In this document: positions 49,549-59,437 of the stretch, in pieces
How the letters are laid out: each line of letters starts with the position of its first letter
How positions within the stretch are numbered: the stretch's first letter is position 1
Assembly (NCBI GenBank): GCA_050485425.1
Contig: JBJHBJ010000007.1
Coordinates: 1 to 64,000, forward strand
Reading direction: 5' to 3'
From: LSCE01 sp050485425
GTDB taxonomy: Bacteria; Pseudomonadota; Gammaproteobacteria; Nitrococcales; Aquisalimonadaceae
DNA: 64,000 bases
Made by a program: the position numbers and the translations under genes
Notes under the pieces: model-generated
The model's database searches: none
The model's input: only the letters and a program-made list of their open reading frames with translations
What the model was told of the DNA's origin: nothing

Positions 49549-50312
49549 GAGATAGTCTCCCGCGGTGGCGGCGGCTTGCGGTGGAAGCGGACGCCTTGCA
49601 GCCAGAGTTTCAGCGCCTGCCAGTGAATCGCCGCCATGATCTTGAGGGGCATCAGGGGGTAAGTCAGTGCGGCTAGCAGCAGGCGGCGGTCGGTCAGCCG
49701 GTAGGCCCGCTGATGCTGGACCGCGGTCATCTGCGGTCTGCCGTCGACGTCCAGTCGAACACTGGCGGTCACCGTATCCTCCGGAGCGGTCAGCCGGAAA
49801 CGGTAGATGCCGTCAAGCGAAAAGAACGGCGATACGTGAAAGCACTTGTCGGTGGAGGCCGCGAAAGATCTTGCCGCCAGCGGTGCGTTCCGCTCGTGCA
49901 GGAGATACCCGTGCCATTCCCCGAAGGTATTCCGGACTTCGCAGAGCACGGCGCGCAGGCTACCGTCGGCGTGGTGGCAATACCAGAGGCTGAGCGGGTT
50001 GAAGCCGTAGCCCAGCACGCGGGGGGTGCACAGCAGCCGCACGGGGCCGCCGTCGATGGAAATGCCGGCGGCGGCCAGAATGTCCTCGATCCAGGGTCGC
50101 CATGGACTGCCGTCCTTCGGTCCGTGGTCGGTGTCGTGGATGCTGTAGAGATTGAAGCGGTTGCGGGAGAAAAGGACGAGTCCGTCCAGCGCCTGGTCGA
50201 TACGGTCGATGTCCAGCAGCACCGAGCTGAATCGATAGCGGAAGCGGTAGAACGGCGCCACCCGGCGGCGGTGGACGATGTTGCCCAGATACAGGCGCGC
50301 AGCGGTGGTCAT
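49545..50312 (-). CDS. DUF1365 family protein
   Basis: A 255-residue DUF1365 member: LYLGNIVHRRRVAPFYRFRYRFSSVLLDID, VRLLCTPRVLGYGFNPLSLWYCHHADGSLRAVLCEVRNTFGEWHGYLL and FHVSPFFSLDGIYRFRL are diagnostic. DUF1365 genes nearly always lie between an FAD-dependent amine-oxidase-like gene and a CFA-like gene. The biochemical role is unknown; a part in fatty-acid modification is inferred. It overlaps both neighbours by 4 nt. Confidence 0.9.
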   Translation of the reverse strand: MTTAARLYLGNIVHRRRVAPFYRFRYRFSSVLLDIDRIDQALDGLVLFSRNRFNLYSIHDTDHGPKDGSPWRPWIEDILAAAGISIDGGPVRLLCTPRVLGYGFNPLSLWYCHHADGSLRAVLCEVRNTFGEWHGYLLHERNAPLAARSFAASTDKCFHVSPFFSLDGIYRFRLTAPEDTVTASVRLDVDGRPQMTAVQHQRAYRLTDRRLLLAALTYPLMPLKIMAAIHWQALKLWLQGVRFHRKPPPPRETIS

Positions 50313-51655
50313 GAGGGTTGCAGTCCGGGGTGCGTCGCCGGCACCCGCTCATCCGCCCCGCTCGGCCATGCTTCCAGCGGGTCCCGGTCGACGGTCCAGG
50401 GCACGGGTACACCCATCCGTTCGGTGACCGCAACGGATGAACGCAGTGCATCCTCGTGAAAGCCGTAGCCGAAGTAGCTGCCGCAGAACCACAGGCGGTC
50501 CCTGCCCTGAATCCGGGAGAGCAGGCCCTGGGCACGCATCGCCAGGCGATCGAACACCGGGTGGTCGTATGCGAACCGGCGCAGAGTCAGTTCTTCGGCC
50601 GGAGGGCGCTCGGGGTTGAGCGTCACGAAGTAGTCCTGATCGCCGCGCAGGCGCTGCAGCCGGTTCATCCAGTAGGTCACGGCGGGCGGGGCGTCGGCTG
50701 CGTTCGCCAGGTAGTTCCACGACGACCAGACCGCTTGCCGCCGGGGCATCAGGCGACGGTCTGTGTGCAGGTACGCCGCGTTGGTCTGGTATCGCATGCT
50801 GGAGAGCAGTGTGCCTTCCCAGAAGGTCGGCCGGTCGATCATGGCCAGCGCCTGGTCGGCATGGCTGGCGATCACCACCTGGTCGAAGAGCCCCAGCTCG
50901 CCGTCTTCGCCGTGCAGCCTGATGCCGTCCGCGGTGCGCTGCACGCGCCGGACCGGACATGCTGTGACGTGACCTCCGCTGAGTTCGGGCAGCATGCGCC
51001 GGACATAGCTTCTGCCGCCGCCGGAGACCGTCCGCCAGGCCGGCCGGTCGGCAAGGTCCATCAACCCGTGATTGTCGAAGAACTGCAGGAAACGGTGGGC
51101 GGGGAAATCCAGCAGTTCCTGCTGGGGGCAGGACCAGATCGCCGCGGCCATGGGCAGGAGGTAGTTGCGGCGCAATTCCCGCCCGACACCGGTGCGCTGC
51201 AGGAACTCGCCCAGCGACAGCGATTCGTCCGACGGTTCCCGGACGAATCGCTTGCCCATGGCATTGAAGCGGAGGATATCGCGGCCCATGCGCCAGAACG
51301 CCGGGCGCAGCAGGTTGCGGCGCTGTGCGAAGAGGGTGTTGAGACTGTCCCCCGCCCACTCCAGATCGATCGACGGATCGCTGAAGGCGAACGACATGTC
51401 GCTGGCCTGCGTCCGCACGTCCAGATGCCTGAACAGCCGGCAAAGGTGCGGATAGTTGCGTTCGTTGTAGACGATGAAGCCGGTGTCCACCGGCATGGGT
51501 TGGCGGTCCGGGCCGGGCACATCCACCGTGTTGGTATGTCCGCCAACGTAGTCGTTGGCCTCGAACAGCGTTACCTGATACCGCCGGCTCAACAACCAGG
51601 CGGCGGACAGGCCCGCTATGCCACCGCCCACGACAGCTATCCGCGTGTCAGTCAT
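50309..51655 (-). CDS. FAD-dependent oxidoreductase (NAD(P)-binding/amine oxidase-like)
   Basis: A 448-residue flavoprotein. The N-terminal dinucleotide motif VVGGGIAGLSAAWLL begins at residue 8, followed by TLFEANDYVGGHTNTVD and, at the C-terminus, DRLWFCGSYFGYGFHEDAL. Homologues sit in DUF1365-CFA clusters and are thought to desaturate or oxidise acyl chains; the substrate here is unproven. First gene of the three-gene minus-strand operon, divergent from the TetR gene across a perfect 17-bp palindrome. Confidence 0.88.
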   Translation of the reverse strand: MTDTRIAVVGGGIAGLSAAWLLSRRYQVTLFEANDYVGGHTNTVDVPGPDRQPMPVDTGFIVYNERNYPHLCRLFRHLDVRTQASDMSFAFSDPSIDLEWAGDSLNTLFAQRRNLLRPAFWRMGRDILRFNAMGKRFVREPSDESLSLGEFLQRTGVGRELRRNYLLPMAAAIWSCPQQELLDFPAHRFLQFFDNHGLMDLADRPAWRTVSGGGRSYVRRMLPELSGGHVTACPVRRVQRTADGIRLHGEDGELGLFDQVVIASHADQALAMIDRPTFWEGTLLSSMRYQTNAAYLHTDRRLMPRRQAVWSSWNYLANAADAPPAVTYWMNRLQRLRGDQDYFVTLNPERPPAEELTLRRFAYDHPVFDRLAMRAQGLLSRIQGRDRLWFCGSYFGYGFHEDALRSSVAVTERMGVPVPWTVDRDPLEAWPSGADERVPATHPGLQPS

Positions 51656-51679
51656 ACTTAATCCAGTTTCGACAAGTTA

Positions 51680-51696
51680 TGTACAATAATTGTACA
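51680..51696. promoter_or_regulatory. Perfect 17-bp operator-like palindrome
   Basis: TGTACAATAATTGTACA is a perfect inverted repeat (8+1+8) centred in the AT-rich gap between the FAD oxidoreductase operon and the TetR-family gene. TetR proteins commonly bind such sites between themselves and a divergent target. It lies about 25 nt upstream of the oxidoreductase start, where it could block RNA polymerase. Confidence 0.75.
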
Positions 51697-51837
51697 GTAT
51701 ATTTTATCGATTGCCATCATCTCCCCGGGCGGCGATGGTACGGCGGATGTGGCAGTGCGGCATGGCCGGTTGTCACGGCAGGCCGCGCTTTCGGTACACT
51801 GACTGCATACCAGGGTTGCAGGCAGGGTGGAGGCTTC

Positions 51838-52434
51838 GTGACAGCGAGACAGGGCACGCGACAGCGCATACTTGAGGTCGCCGAGGAACTGTTCCAGCAT
51901 CGCGGCTACGGCGGTTTCAGCTATCAGCAGATCGCCGAGCGCCTGGGCGTGCGCAACGCGGCCATCCACTATCATTTCCCCTCCAAGACTGATCTCGTGC
52001 TGGCGCTGCTGCGCCGCTACCGCAGCAGCTTCATCTGGTGGGCCGACCAGATGCGGCGTCGCGGGGAAACCCCGGAACGTTGTCTGGAGGCGTTCTTCAT
52101 GCTCGAGCGCCGTTACATGGAGGAAGGCAAGGTGTGTCCGCTGGGTGTCGTGGGCGTGGAGTCCGAGGGTGTGCCGGATGCCGTCCGTGCCGAAGCGGCA
52201 GCCCTGGTTGACGATCTGCTGCGCTGGCTGTCCGCTGTGCTGGCGCAGGGGGCGAAGCAGGGGGCACTGCGCATCATCGGCGCGCCGGAAACCTGCGCGC
52301 TGGCGTTGATGGGCAGTCTCCAGGCCGGTCTGCAACTGGCCAGACTCAAGGGGCCGGACGTGTTCTACACGCTGCTGGAGCAGCAGCGTGGCCAACTGGG
52401 GCTGGTACCGCGGCAGGCAGCGGCGGGGGGGTGA
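51838..52434 (+). CDS. TetR/AcrR family transcriptional regulator
   Basis: A 198-residue regulator. The HTH region RQRILEVAEELFQHRGYGGFSYQQIAERLGVRNAAIHYHFPSKTDLVLALLRRY is a textbook TetR DNA-binding domain; the remaining C-terminal helices would bind a ligand. I chose GTG 51838 (VTARQGTRQRI) because GGTGGAGG precedes it and upstream frame is not TetR-like. It overlaps the LuxR-type gene (TGATG). Likely represses the divergent cfa operon through the nearby palindrome. Confidence 0.88.
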   Translation: MTARQGTRQRILEVAEELFQHRGYGGFSYQQIAERLGVRNAAIHYHFPSKTDLVLALLRRYRSSFIWWADQMRRRGETPERCLEAFFMLERRYMEEGKVCPLGVVGVESEGVPDAVRAEAAALVDDLLRWLSAVLAQGAKQGALRIIGAPETCALALMGSLQAGLQLARLKGPDVFYTLLEQQRGQLGLVPRQAAAGG

Positions 52435-53216
52435 TGGCTGCCCGGCAAGCCGCCAGATCCGGCATTTTCGCCGAGTTGGAAGCGCAGGTTGCACAGGTCG
52501 CCGATCGCGAGCACCTGCGCCGGCTCTGCGGTCGTGTGGCGGAACATCTGGGTCTGCAGGCCTACACCTACCTGCTGAGGCAACCGAATTCCTTCATCGA
52601 TCCGGAACTGGTGGTGCTGTCCAGCTATCCCGAAGCGCTGATCGCGCGGTATCGGCGGGAGCAGATGGTACGGGTGGATGCGGTCGCGCGATATTGCTAC
52701 CGTCACTCGCTGCCTGCCACCTGGGCCAGTATCTGGAACCGTAGCGATGATGCTGCCGCCCGCGAGCAGGTGCTGGGGGCCTTCGCCGAGCACGGGCTGG
52801 AATGGGGGGTCGTCATCCCGCTGCACAGCGCGTGCGGCCAGTTGTCCTTGCTGAGCGGCGGGGGCAGGGATACGCCCGCGTTCCGGCGCCGCCTGCAGCA
52901 GACCCTGCCGCAGGCGCTCTACCTGTTGGCCTTGTTGCATGAAGCGGCAAGCGGGCTGGTGGATCGCGACCTGGTCGCTGATGGCCAGACCGCGGAACTG
53001 ACGGAACGGGAGCACGAGTGCCTGGCCTGGTGTGCGGAAGGAAAAACGGCGTGGGAAACGGCGCAGATTCTCGGGATTTCCGAACGGACCGTGATTTTCC
53101 ATTTGCAGAATGTCAATCTGAAACTGGGCGTTTCCAGCCGTCAGCAAGCGGTCGCCAGGGCGATCGCCCTGGGTTTGCTCCTGCCCGCGATACGGTGGTT
53201 GCCGGATGAGTTCTGA
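52434..53216 (+). CDS. LuxR-type regulator with autoinducer-like domain (orphan)
   Basis: A 260-residue protein with an N-terminal autoinducer-binding-like domain and a C-terminal GerE HTH (LTEREHECLAWCAEGKT...ERTVIFHLQNVNLKLGVSSRQQAV, about 188-247). By alignment to the TraR signature, Tyr73, Asp82 and Trp97 are kept, while the usual Trp57 is Leu69 and Pro71 is Ala83. No luxI-like synthase lies in the window, so it is an orphan (solo) receptor whose ligand may differ from standard acyl-homoserine lactones. Translationally coupled to the TetR gene. Confidence 0.85.
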   Translation: MAARQAARSGIFAELEAQVAQVADREHLRRLCGRVAEHLGLQAYTYLLRQPNSFIDPELVVLSSYPEALIARYRREQMVRVDAVARYCYRHSLPATWASIWNRSDDAAAREQVLGAFAEHGLEWGVVIPLHSACGQLSLLSGGGRDTPAFRRRLQQTLPQALYLLALLHEAASGLVDRDLVADGQTAELTEREHECLAWCAEGKTAWETAQILGISERTVIFHLQNVNLKLGVSSRQQAVARAIALGLLLPAIRWLPDEF

Positions 53217-53260
53217 GCCTGGTCCGGGCCCGATGGACGGTGTCTGCATCCGGGGTTGCC

Positions 53261-54070
53261 ATGGCGTGGGGTGAACGCCTGAAGCGGTCGGTCCTGGGTT
53301 GGAGCGGCCGCAGTACCGGCCTCCTGGTCAGTGGTCTGGCCGGCGGCTGGCCGTGGCTGCCGGCAGGTCTGGTTGCCGGCTGGATCGTGGATCGGCGGAT
53401 TCGTCTTCGTCCCTACGATGATCATGTCTGGCGGCAGGCCTATCCCGATCGTGGCTACCGGAGCTTTCTGGTGGTGACCTGCGCGACCATGGGCTGCGTG
53501 GCGCGTTCCGGCGGGCGGGTGACGGAACAGCAGATCCAGGTGGCCGGACAGATTTTCGACGTGCTGGCCCTGAGCGGCGGGCAGCGCCGGGAGGCCATCA
53601 GGCTGTTCCGCCAGGGCAAGCGCAGTGATTACCCGTTGTTCCCGCTGCTGCGCCGGGTGCGACGCCACGCGGCCGCCGAAACGGGGCTGCTGGAACAACT
53701 GTTGGAATACCAGGCCATCATTGCCAGTGCCAATGGCCGGCCGGGGAAGGCAACGCGCCAGTTGCTGCTGCGGATGGCGGCCGCCTTGCGTATCTCCGAC
53801 GCCCGGCTGGAAGCCATGCTGCGGCATGCCGCGCGCCATGGCTCCGGCGCCATCCGGGCGACGGCACAGACCCCCTATCGCATCCTCGGCGTCTCCGAAG
53901 CCGCGACGCCGGAGGAGGTCCGCCACGCCTACCGCCGGCTGATCAGCCGCTATCATCCGGACCGGCTGCAGGCCAACGGCCTGCCGGACGAGCAGGTGCG
54001 TGACGGTGCCACCCGGATCCACGTCGCGAAACAGGCCTACGAGCAGATCCGGCGGCAGCGGGGCCTTTGA
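53261..54070 (+). CDS. djlA: DjlA-like DnaJ co-chaperone
   Basis: A 269-residue protein: short hydrophobic segment near the N-terminus (GLLVSGLAGGWPWLPAGLVAGWIVD), a TerB-like central region (SFLVVTCATMGCVARSGGRVTEQQI), and a C-terminal J domain (PYRILGVSEAATPEEVRHAYRRLISRYHPDRL) with the HPD motif near 242. DjlA is a membrane-anchored partner of DnaK in E. coli. ATG 53261 (MAWGERLKRS) was chosen; its ribosome-binding site is weak. Confidence 0.9.
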   Translation: MAWGERLKRSVLGWSGRSTGLLVSGLAGGWPWLPAGLVAGWIVDRRIRLRPYDDHVWRQAYPDRGYRSFLVVTCATMGCVARSGGRVTEQQIQVAGQIFDVLALSGGQRREAIRLFRQGKRSDYPLFPLLRRVRRHAAAETGLLEQLLEYQAIIASANGRPGKATRQLLLRMAAALRISDARLEAMLRHAARHGSGAIRATAQTPYRILGVSEAATPEEVRHAYRRLISRYHPDRLQANGLPDEQVRDGATRIHVAKQAYEQIRRQRGL

Positions 54071-54078
54071 CCGGGTTC

Positions 54079-54546
54079 TCAGCCCAGCAGGCCGAACCGG
54101 CCGCCGCTGGCGGCGATGACCACGATCAGGCCCAGGATCAGGTTGACCCCGACCAGCTTGCGAATCTGCACCAGGGCGCGGGCTCCGGTTTCCCAGTCCT
54201 GGGTATCCACCGCGGTGCGTAGCGTGCGGAACGGCAGGAAGAACGCGGCGAGGAACAGGACCACCATGATCCAGGCCAGTCCATGCATCACGTGAACGTG
54301 GGTGGGCCAGTGGGCCATCTGGCTGTACAGGCTGAAACCCATCCAGTAACCGGTCAGCGGCACCAGGATCGCCGCCTTCCAGACCCAGACGAAGAACTTG
54401 GCGAACACCCGCCGCCACAGCATCAGGCGTTCCGGCGCCTCCAGCGTGCCGGCAGCCACCGGGCGGAGGATCACCCAGGCGAAAAACATTCCGCCTACCC
54501 AGATGACGGAAAGGACGACGTGCAACAGGCTGGCTATGCTGAGCAA
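54079..54546 (-). CDS. CopD family membrane protein
   Basis: A 155-residue integral membrane protein with about four helices. SLLHVVLSVIWVGGMFFAWVILRP at the N-terminus, HVMHGLAWIMVVLFLAAFFLPFR and VQIRKLVGVNLILGLIVVIAA resemble the CopD/YeiB-type domain of copper-resistance and related proteins. Conserved His residues sit in the helices (LLHVV, HVMHG) and could bind heme or metal. The gene is single, convergent with djlA. The transport role is not shown. Confidence 0.75.
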   Translation of the reverse strand: MLSIASLLHVVLSVIWVGGMFFAWVILRPVAAGTLEAPERLMLWRRVFAKFFVWVWKAAILVPLTGYWMGFSLYSQMAHWPTHVHVMHGLAWIMVVLFLAAFFLPFRTLRTAVDTQDWETGARALVQIRKLVGVNLILGLIVVIAASGGRFGLLG

Positions 54547-54694
54547 GGGCTTCTCCCGTTGTTTGAGGAAATTCCGGACTGCCGCTCGGGCGCGAGCGAT
54601 TCCCGCGAGGGCCTCAGGATAGCACCCCGGCCGGCTCGAATTCGTCCCCCATCCGGGTTAGAGTTTGCGCTTCCGGAACACCGCGAGGTTGCCC

Positions 54695-55369
54695 ATGCGA
54701 GACTACCGCATCGCTCCGTCCATCCTGTCCGCCGACTTCGCCCGCCTGGGAGAGGAAGTCGACGCCGTGCTGGCCGCGGGAGCGGACATGGTGCATTTCG
54801 ACGTCATGGACAATCACTACGTCCCCAACCTGACCATCGGCCCGATGGTCTGCGAGGCGCTGCGCAAGCATGGCGTCACTGCGGAGATCGACGTCCACCT
54901 GATGGTGAAGCCGGTGGACCGCATCATCCCCGATTTCGCCCGGGCCGGTGCCAGCTGGATTACCTTCCACCCGGAAGCCAGCGAGCATATCGACCGCAGC
55001 CTGCAACTAATCCGGGACGAAGGCTGCAGGGCAGGGCTTGTGTTCAACCCTGCCACGCCGTTGCTCCATCTGAAGCACGTCATGGACAAGGTGGACATGG
55101 TGCTGCTGATGTCGGTGAACCCGGGTTTCGGCGGTCAGTCGTTCATTCCGTCCACGCTGGACAAGCTGCGCGAGGCGCGCCGAATGATCGACGACAGCGG
55201 TCATGACATACGGCTGGAGGTGGACGGCGGCATCAAGGTGGAGAATATCCGCGAGGTGGCCGAAGCGGGGGCGGACACTTTCGTTGCCGGCTCGGCGATT
55301 TTCAGCCAACCGGATTATGCCGGGGTGATTGCTGCCATGCGTGAGGAATTGTCCAGTGCGCGGCGTTGA
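54695..55369 (+). CDS. rpe: Ribulose-phosphate 3-epimerase
   Basis: A 224-residue TIM-barrel epimerase of the pentose phosphate pathway. IAPSILSADFARLGEEVDAV at the N-terminus, VHFDVMDNHYVPNLTIGP, VDMVLLMSVNPGFGGQSFI and EVDGGIKVENI are conserved, with metal ligands in the DVMD and VDGG motifs. ATG 54695 (MRDYRIAPS) follows GAGG. gph starts 14 nt before the stop, a typical pairing. Confidence 0.96.
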   Translation: MRDYRIAPSILSADFARLGEEVDAVLAAGADMVHFDVMDNHYVPNLTIGPMVCEALRKHGVTAEIDVHLMVKPVDRIIPDFARAGASWITFHPEASEHIDRSLQLIRDEGCRAGLVFNPATPLLHLKHVMDKVDMVLLMSVNPGFGGQSFIPSTLDKLREARRMIDDSGHDIRLEVDGGIKVENIREVAEAGADTFVAGSAIFSQPDYAGVIAAMREELSSARR

Positions 55370-56045
55370 TCAGAGTTGCCTCAGGTGCATTCTGTTCGAT
55401 CTGGACGGCACCTTGATCGACAGCGCGCCGGATCTCGCCGATGCCGTCGACCGCATGCTGCAACAGCTCGGCCATGCCCCGGCCGGAGAGACGCAGGTGC
55501 GGCACTGGGTGGGCAATGGTGCCCAGCGGCTGGTGATGCGTGCCCTGACCGGTCGGATGGACGGCGATCCGGGCGAGGAACTGACCCGGCGTGCGCTGCA
55601 GTTGTTCCTCGACGGCTACCGCGGCCAGCTCAGCCTGCGCAGCCGGCTGTATCCCGGTGTGCGTGAGGGGCTGGACCGTTTGCTGGCGGACGGGTATCGT
55701 CTGGCCTGTGTCACCAACAAACCGGAAGCGCTCGCCAGGCCGTTGCTGGACGACCTGGGCCTCGGCCCGGCCTTTCCGGTGGTGGTGGGCGGCGATACCA
55801 CCGTTGAGAAGAAGCCGTCGCCGCTACCGTTGCAGCATGCCATCGAGGCTCTGGGCGCCTTGCCGGCAGAGGCGCTGATGGTGGGGGATTCGAGGAACGA
55901 CGTGGAGGCCGCCCGCAATGCCGGCATCCCCGTTGTCTGTGTGCCCTACGGTTACAATCACGGCGGCGATATCCGCCAGGCCGGACCGGACGCGGTGGTG
56001 AACGACCTGGTGGCGCTGCACGCCCTTTTGCGGCAGGCAGCCTGA
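55356..56045 (+). CDS. gph: Phosphoglycolate phosphatase
   Basis: A 229-residue HAD phosphatase. The nucleophile motif DLDGTLIDS (Asp15) and later VTNKPEALARPLL and MVGDSRNDVEAARNAG are family hallmarks. It detoxifies 2-phosphoglycolate; with rpe it forms the conserved rpe-gph pair ahead of trpE. The start GTG at 55356 lies 8 nt after GAGGAATT; an ATG further upstream inside rpe has no support. Confidence 0.92.
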   Translation: MRGVDQSCLRCILFDLDGTLIDSAPDLADAVDRMLQQLGHAPAGETQVRHWVGNGAQRLVMRALTGRMDGDPGEELTRRALQLFLDGYRGQLSLRSRLYPGVREGLDRLLADGYRLACVTNKPEALARPLLDDLGLGPAFPVVVGGDTTVEKKPSPLPLQHAIEALGALPAEALMVGDSRNDVEAARNAGIPVVCVPYGYNHGGDIRQAGPDAVVNDLVALHALLRQAA

Positions 56046-56247
56046 ACAGGCCAGAGATGAACTGAATCGGCGCCCGCCTTTGCCGGCAGCGCCCGAGGGG
56101 ACAAGCAGGACAGCATGATCACCTTACCGTCAGTCAGGAACATGGACAGCAGCCACCCGCGATGGCGGGCCTGACATCTGTTGGGCTCGAGCGCGCCCCT
56201 ACGCGCTCCCGAAACGCCATCCCATCGACTACTGACGGCTGAACACC

Positions 56248-57753
56248 ATGAAAGAGGCAGTATTCCGCGACCTGGCAGACCAGGGTTACAACCGCATCCC
56301 CGTTATCCGCGAAATCCTGGCGGATCTCGACACGCCGCTCTCCACCTACATGAAACTGGCCGACGGCCCGTATTCCTTCCTGCTGGAATCCGTGCAAGGC
56401 GGCGAAAAATGGGGTCGCTACTCCATTATCGGCCTGCCGTGCCGCACGGTGTTGCGCATCCGCGACCACCGCATCAGCGTGACCGAGAACGGCAGCGAGG
56501 TGGAGAGCATCGAGGTCGAGGATCCGCTGCGCTGGGTGGAGGACTTCCATGCCCGCTACCAGGTGCCAACGCCGCCGGGGTATCCCGAACTGCCGCGTTT
56601 CATCGGCGGACTGGCCGGCTACTTCGGCTACGATACGGTCCGCTACATCGAGCCGCGGTTGAAGCGGCCGGAGCAGACCGACGACCTGCAGGTGCCGGAT
56701 ATCCTGCTGATGGTGGCGGACGAAGTGCTGGTTTTCGACAATCTGGGCGGCAGGCTCTACCTGGTGGTGCATGCCGATCCGGCGCAACCGGACGCGTTGA
56801 ATGGTGCCCACCGCCGGCTGGAAGAACTGGTCCGGCGCCTGCGTGCGGCCAATACCGACTATCAGCCGTCCCATCGGCGCCGGGAGCTGACCCGGACCGA
56901 TTTCACCAGCAACGTCAGCCAGCAGGGATTCGAGGATGTGGTGCGACGGATCAAGCAGTACATCATCGATGGTGACGCCATGCAGGTCGTGCCTTCCCAG
57001 CGCATGAGCTGCAGCTATCAGGCCGCGCCGCTGGATGCCTACCGGGCGCTGCGCGCAACCAACCCGTCGCCGTACATGTACTACCTGAACCTGGGGGATT
57101 TCCACGTGGCCGGCTCGTCGCCGGAGATCCTCGTGCGGGTGGACGATGGCGACGTGACGGTTCGCCCCTTGGCGGGTACCCGCAAGCGGGGAGCCACCGA
57201 GGCGGAGGACCAGGCCCTGGAGCAGGAACTGCTGGCCGACCCGAAAGAGATCGCCGAGCATCTGATGCTGATCGACCTGGGCCGCAACGATGTCGGCCGG
57301 GTAAGCCAGACGGGCACCGTGGAGGTGACCGAGCGTATGGCGGTGGAGCGCTATTCTCACGTCATGCACATCGTCTCCAACGTCACCGGCCGGCTGAAGC
57401 CGGAACTCACGCCCATGGACGTGTTGCGGGCCACCTTCCCGGCGGGCACCTTGAGCGGTGCCCCGAAGATCCGCGCCCTGGAGATCATCGACGAGATGGA
57501 GACCACCCGCCGCGGCATCTACTCCGGGGCCGTGGGTTACTGGTCCTGGTCCGGCAACATGGATACGGCCATTGCCATTCGAACGGCGGTGATCAAGGAC
57601 GGTCAATTGCACATACAGGCCGGCGCCGGCGTGGTCTACGATTCCGTGCCGACCAGTGAATGGGAGGAAACGGTGAACAAGGGCCGGGCCGTGATCCGCG
57701 CGGCGGCCATGGCCGAGCGGGGGCTCGACTCCCTGGGCGAGGGGGACGCGTAG
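56248..57753 (+). CDS. trpE: Anthranilate synthase component I
   Basis: A 501-residue chorismate-binding enzyme. The N-terminal tryptophan-binding region (FLLESVQGGEKWGRYSIIG) and the C-terminal catalytic blocks (RPLAGTRKRGATEAED, LMLIDLGRNDVGRVS, ATFPAGTLSGAPKIRALEIIDE) are intact. It is followed by trpG after one base. The 200-nt leader has no clear Trp-codon attenuator. Together they make anthranilate for tryptophan. Confidence 0.97.
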   Translation: MKEAVFRDLADQGYNRIPVIREILADLDTPLSTYMKLADGPYSFLLESVQGGEKWGRYSIIGLPCRTVLRIRDHRISVTENGSEVESIEVEDPLRWVEDFHARYQVPTPPGYPELPRFIGGLAGYFGYDTVRYIEPRLKRPEQTDDLQVPDILLMVADEVLVFDNLGGRLYLVVHADPAQPDALNGAHRRLEELVRRLRAANTDYQPSHRRRELTRTDFTSNVSQQGFEDVVRRIKQYIIDGDAMQVVPSQRMSCSYQAAPLDAYRALRATNPSPYMYYLNLGDFHVAGSSPEILVRVDDGDVTVRPLAGTRKRGATEAEDQALEQELLADPKEIAEHLMLIDLGRNDVGRVSQTGTVEVTERMAVERYSHVMHIVSNVTGRLKPELTPMDVLRATFPAGTLSGAPKIRALEIIDEMETTRRGIYSGAVGYWSWSGNMDTAIAIRTAVIKDGQLHIQAGAGVVYDSVPTSEWEETVNKGRAVIRAAAMAERGLDSLGEGDA

Positions 57754-57754
57754 C

Positions 57755-58354
57755 ATGCTGCTGATGATCGATAACTACGATTCGTTTACCTACAACCTGG
57801 TGCAGTACTTCGGCGAACTGGGGGCGGACGTCCGCGTCCACCGCAACGACGAGATCACGCTGGAGGACATCGAGCGCATGGCGCCGGAGCACCTGGTGAT
57901 CTCGCCGGGCCCGTGTGCCCCGGACCAGGCCGGTATCTCGCTGGCGGCGGTCCGTCATTTCGCCGGCCGCATTCCGCTGCTCGGTGTCTGCCTGGGGCAC
58001 CAGGCCATCGGCCAGGCCTTTGGCGGCCACGTGGTACATGCAGGTCGCGTGATGCACGGCAAGACCTCGCCGGTCCATCATCATGACCTGGGCGTATTCC
58101 AGGGCCTGCCGAACCCGATGACCGCCACCCGCTACCATTCCCTGGTGGTGGACAAGGACCGCCTGCCCGACTGCATGGAGATCACCGCCTGGACGCAGAA
58201 CGACGACGGCTCCATGGAGGAGATCATGGGCCTGCGCCATCGGGAACTGGAGGTGGAAGGCGTGCAGTTCCATCCCGAGTCGATACTGACCCGGGAGGGC
58301 CACGATCTGCTGCGGAACTTCCTGCGCCGGCCGCCCGCCGGCAAGGCCGCCTGA
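57755..58354 (+). CDS. trpG: Anthranilate synthase component II (glutamine amidotransferase)
   Basis: A 199-residue class I glutamine amidotransferase. The nucleophile Cys79 is in LLGVCLGHQAIGQAFGG; the His/Glu pair lies in VEGVQFHPESILTREGHDLLRNFL. It supplies ammonia to TrpE. MLLMIDNYDSFTYNLVQYF is the typical N-terminus. It may also serve para-aminobenzoate synthesis as in many bacteria. Next gene trpD starts 56 nt on. Confidence 0.97.
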   Translation: MLLMIDNYDSFTYNLVQYFGELGADVRVHRNDEITLEDIERMAPEHLVISPGPCAPDQAGISLAAVRHFAGRIPLLGVCLGHQAIGQAFGGHVVHAGRVMHGKTSPVHHHDLGVFQGLPNPMTATRYHSLVVDKDRLPDCMEITAWTQNDDGSMEEIMGLRHRELEVEGVQFHPESILTREGHDLLRNFLRRPPAGKAA

Positions 58355-58410
58355 ACAAGCACCAACGACCATCGGCGCGGCGGGCCGCGCCATAGCGTGG
58401 GAGGAACGGG

Positions 58411-59427
<1,017 letters not shown>

Positions 59428-59437
59428 GGGCTGGCTC

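Noticed and set aside
56115..56174. Possible trp leader peptide (MITLPSVRNMDSSHPRWRA)
   Set aside because: Only one Trp codon and no clear terminator/antiterminator pair with a U-run; not enough for an attenuator call.
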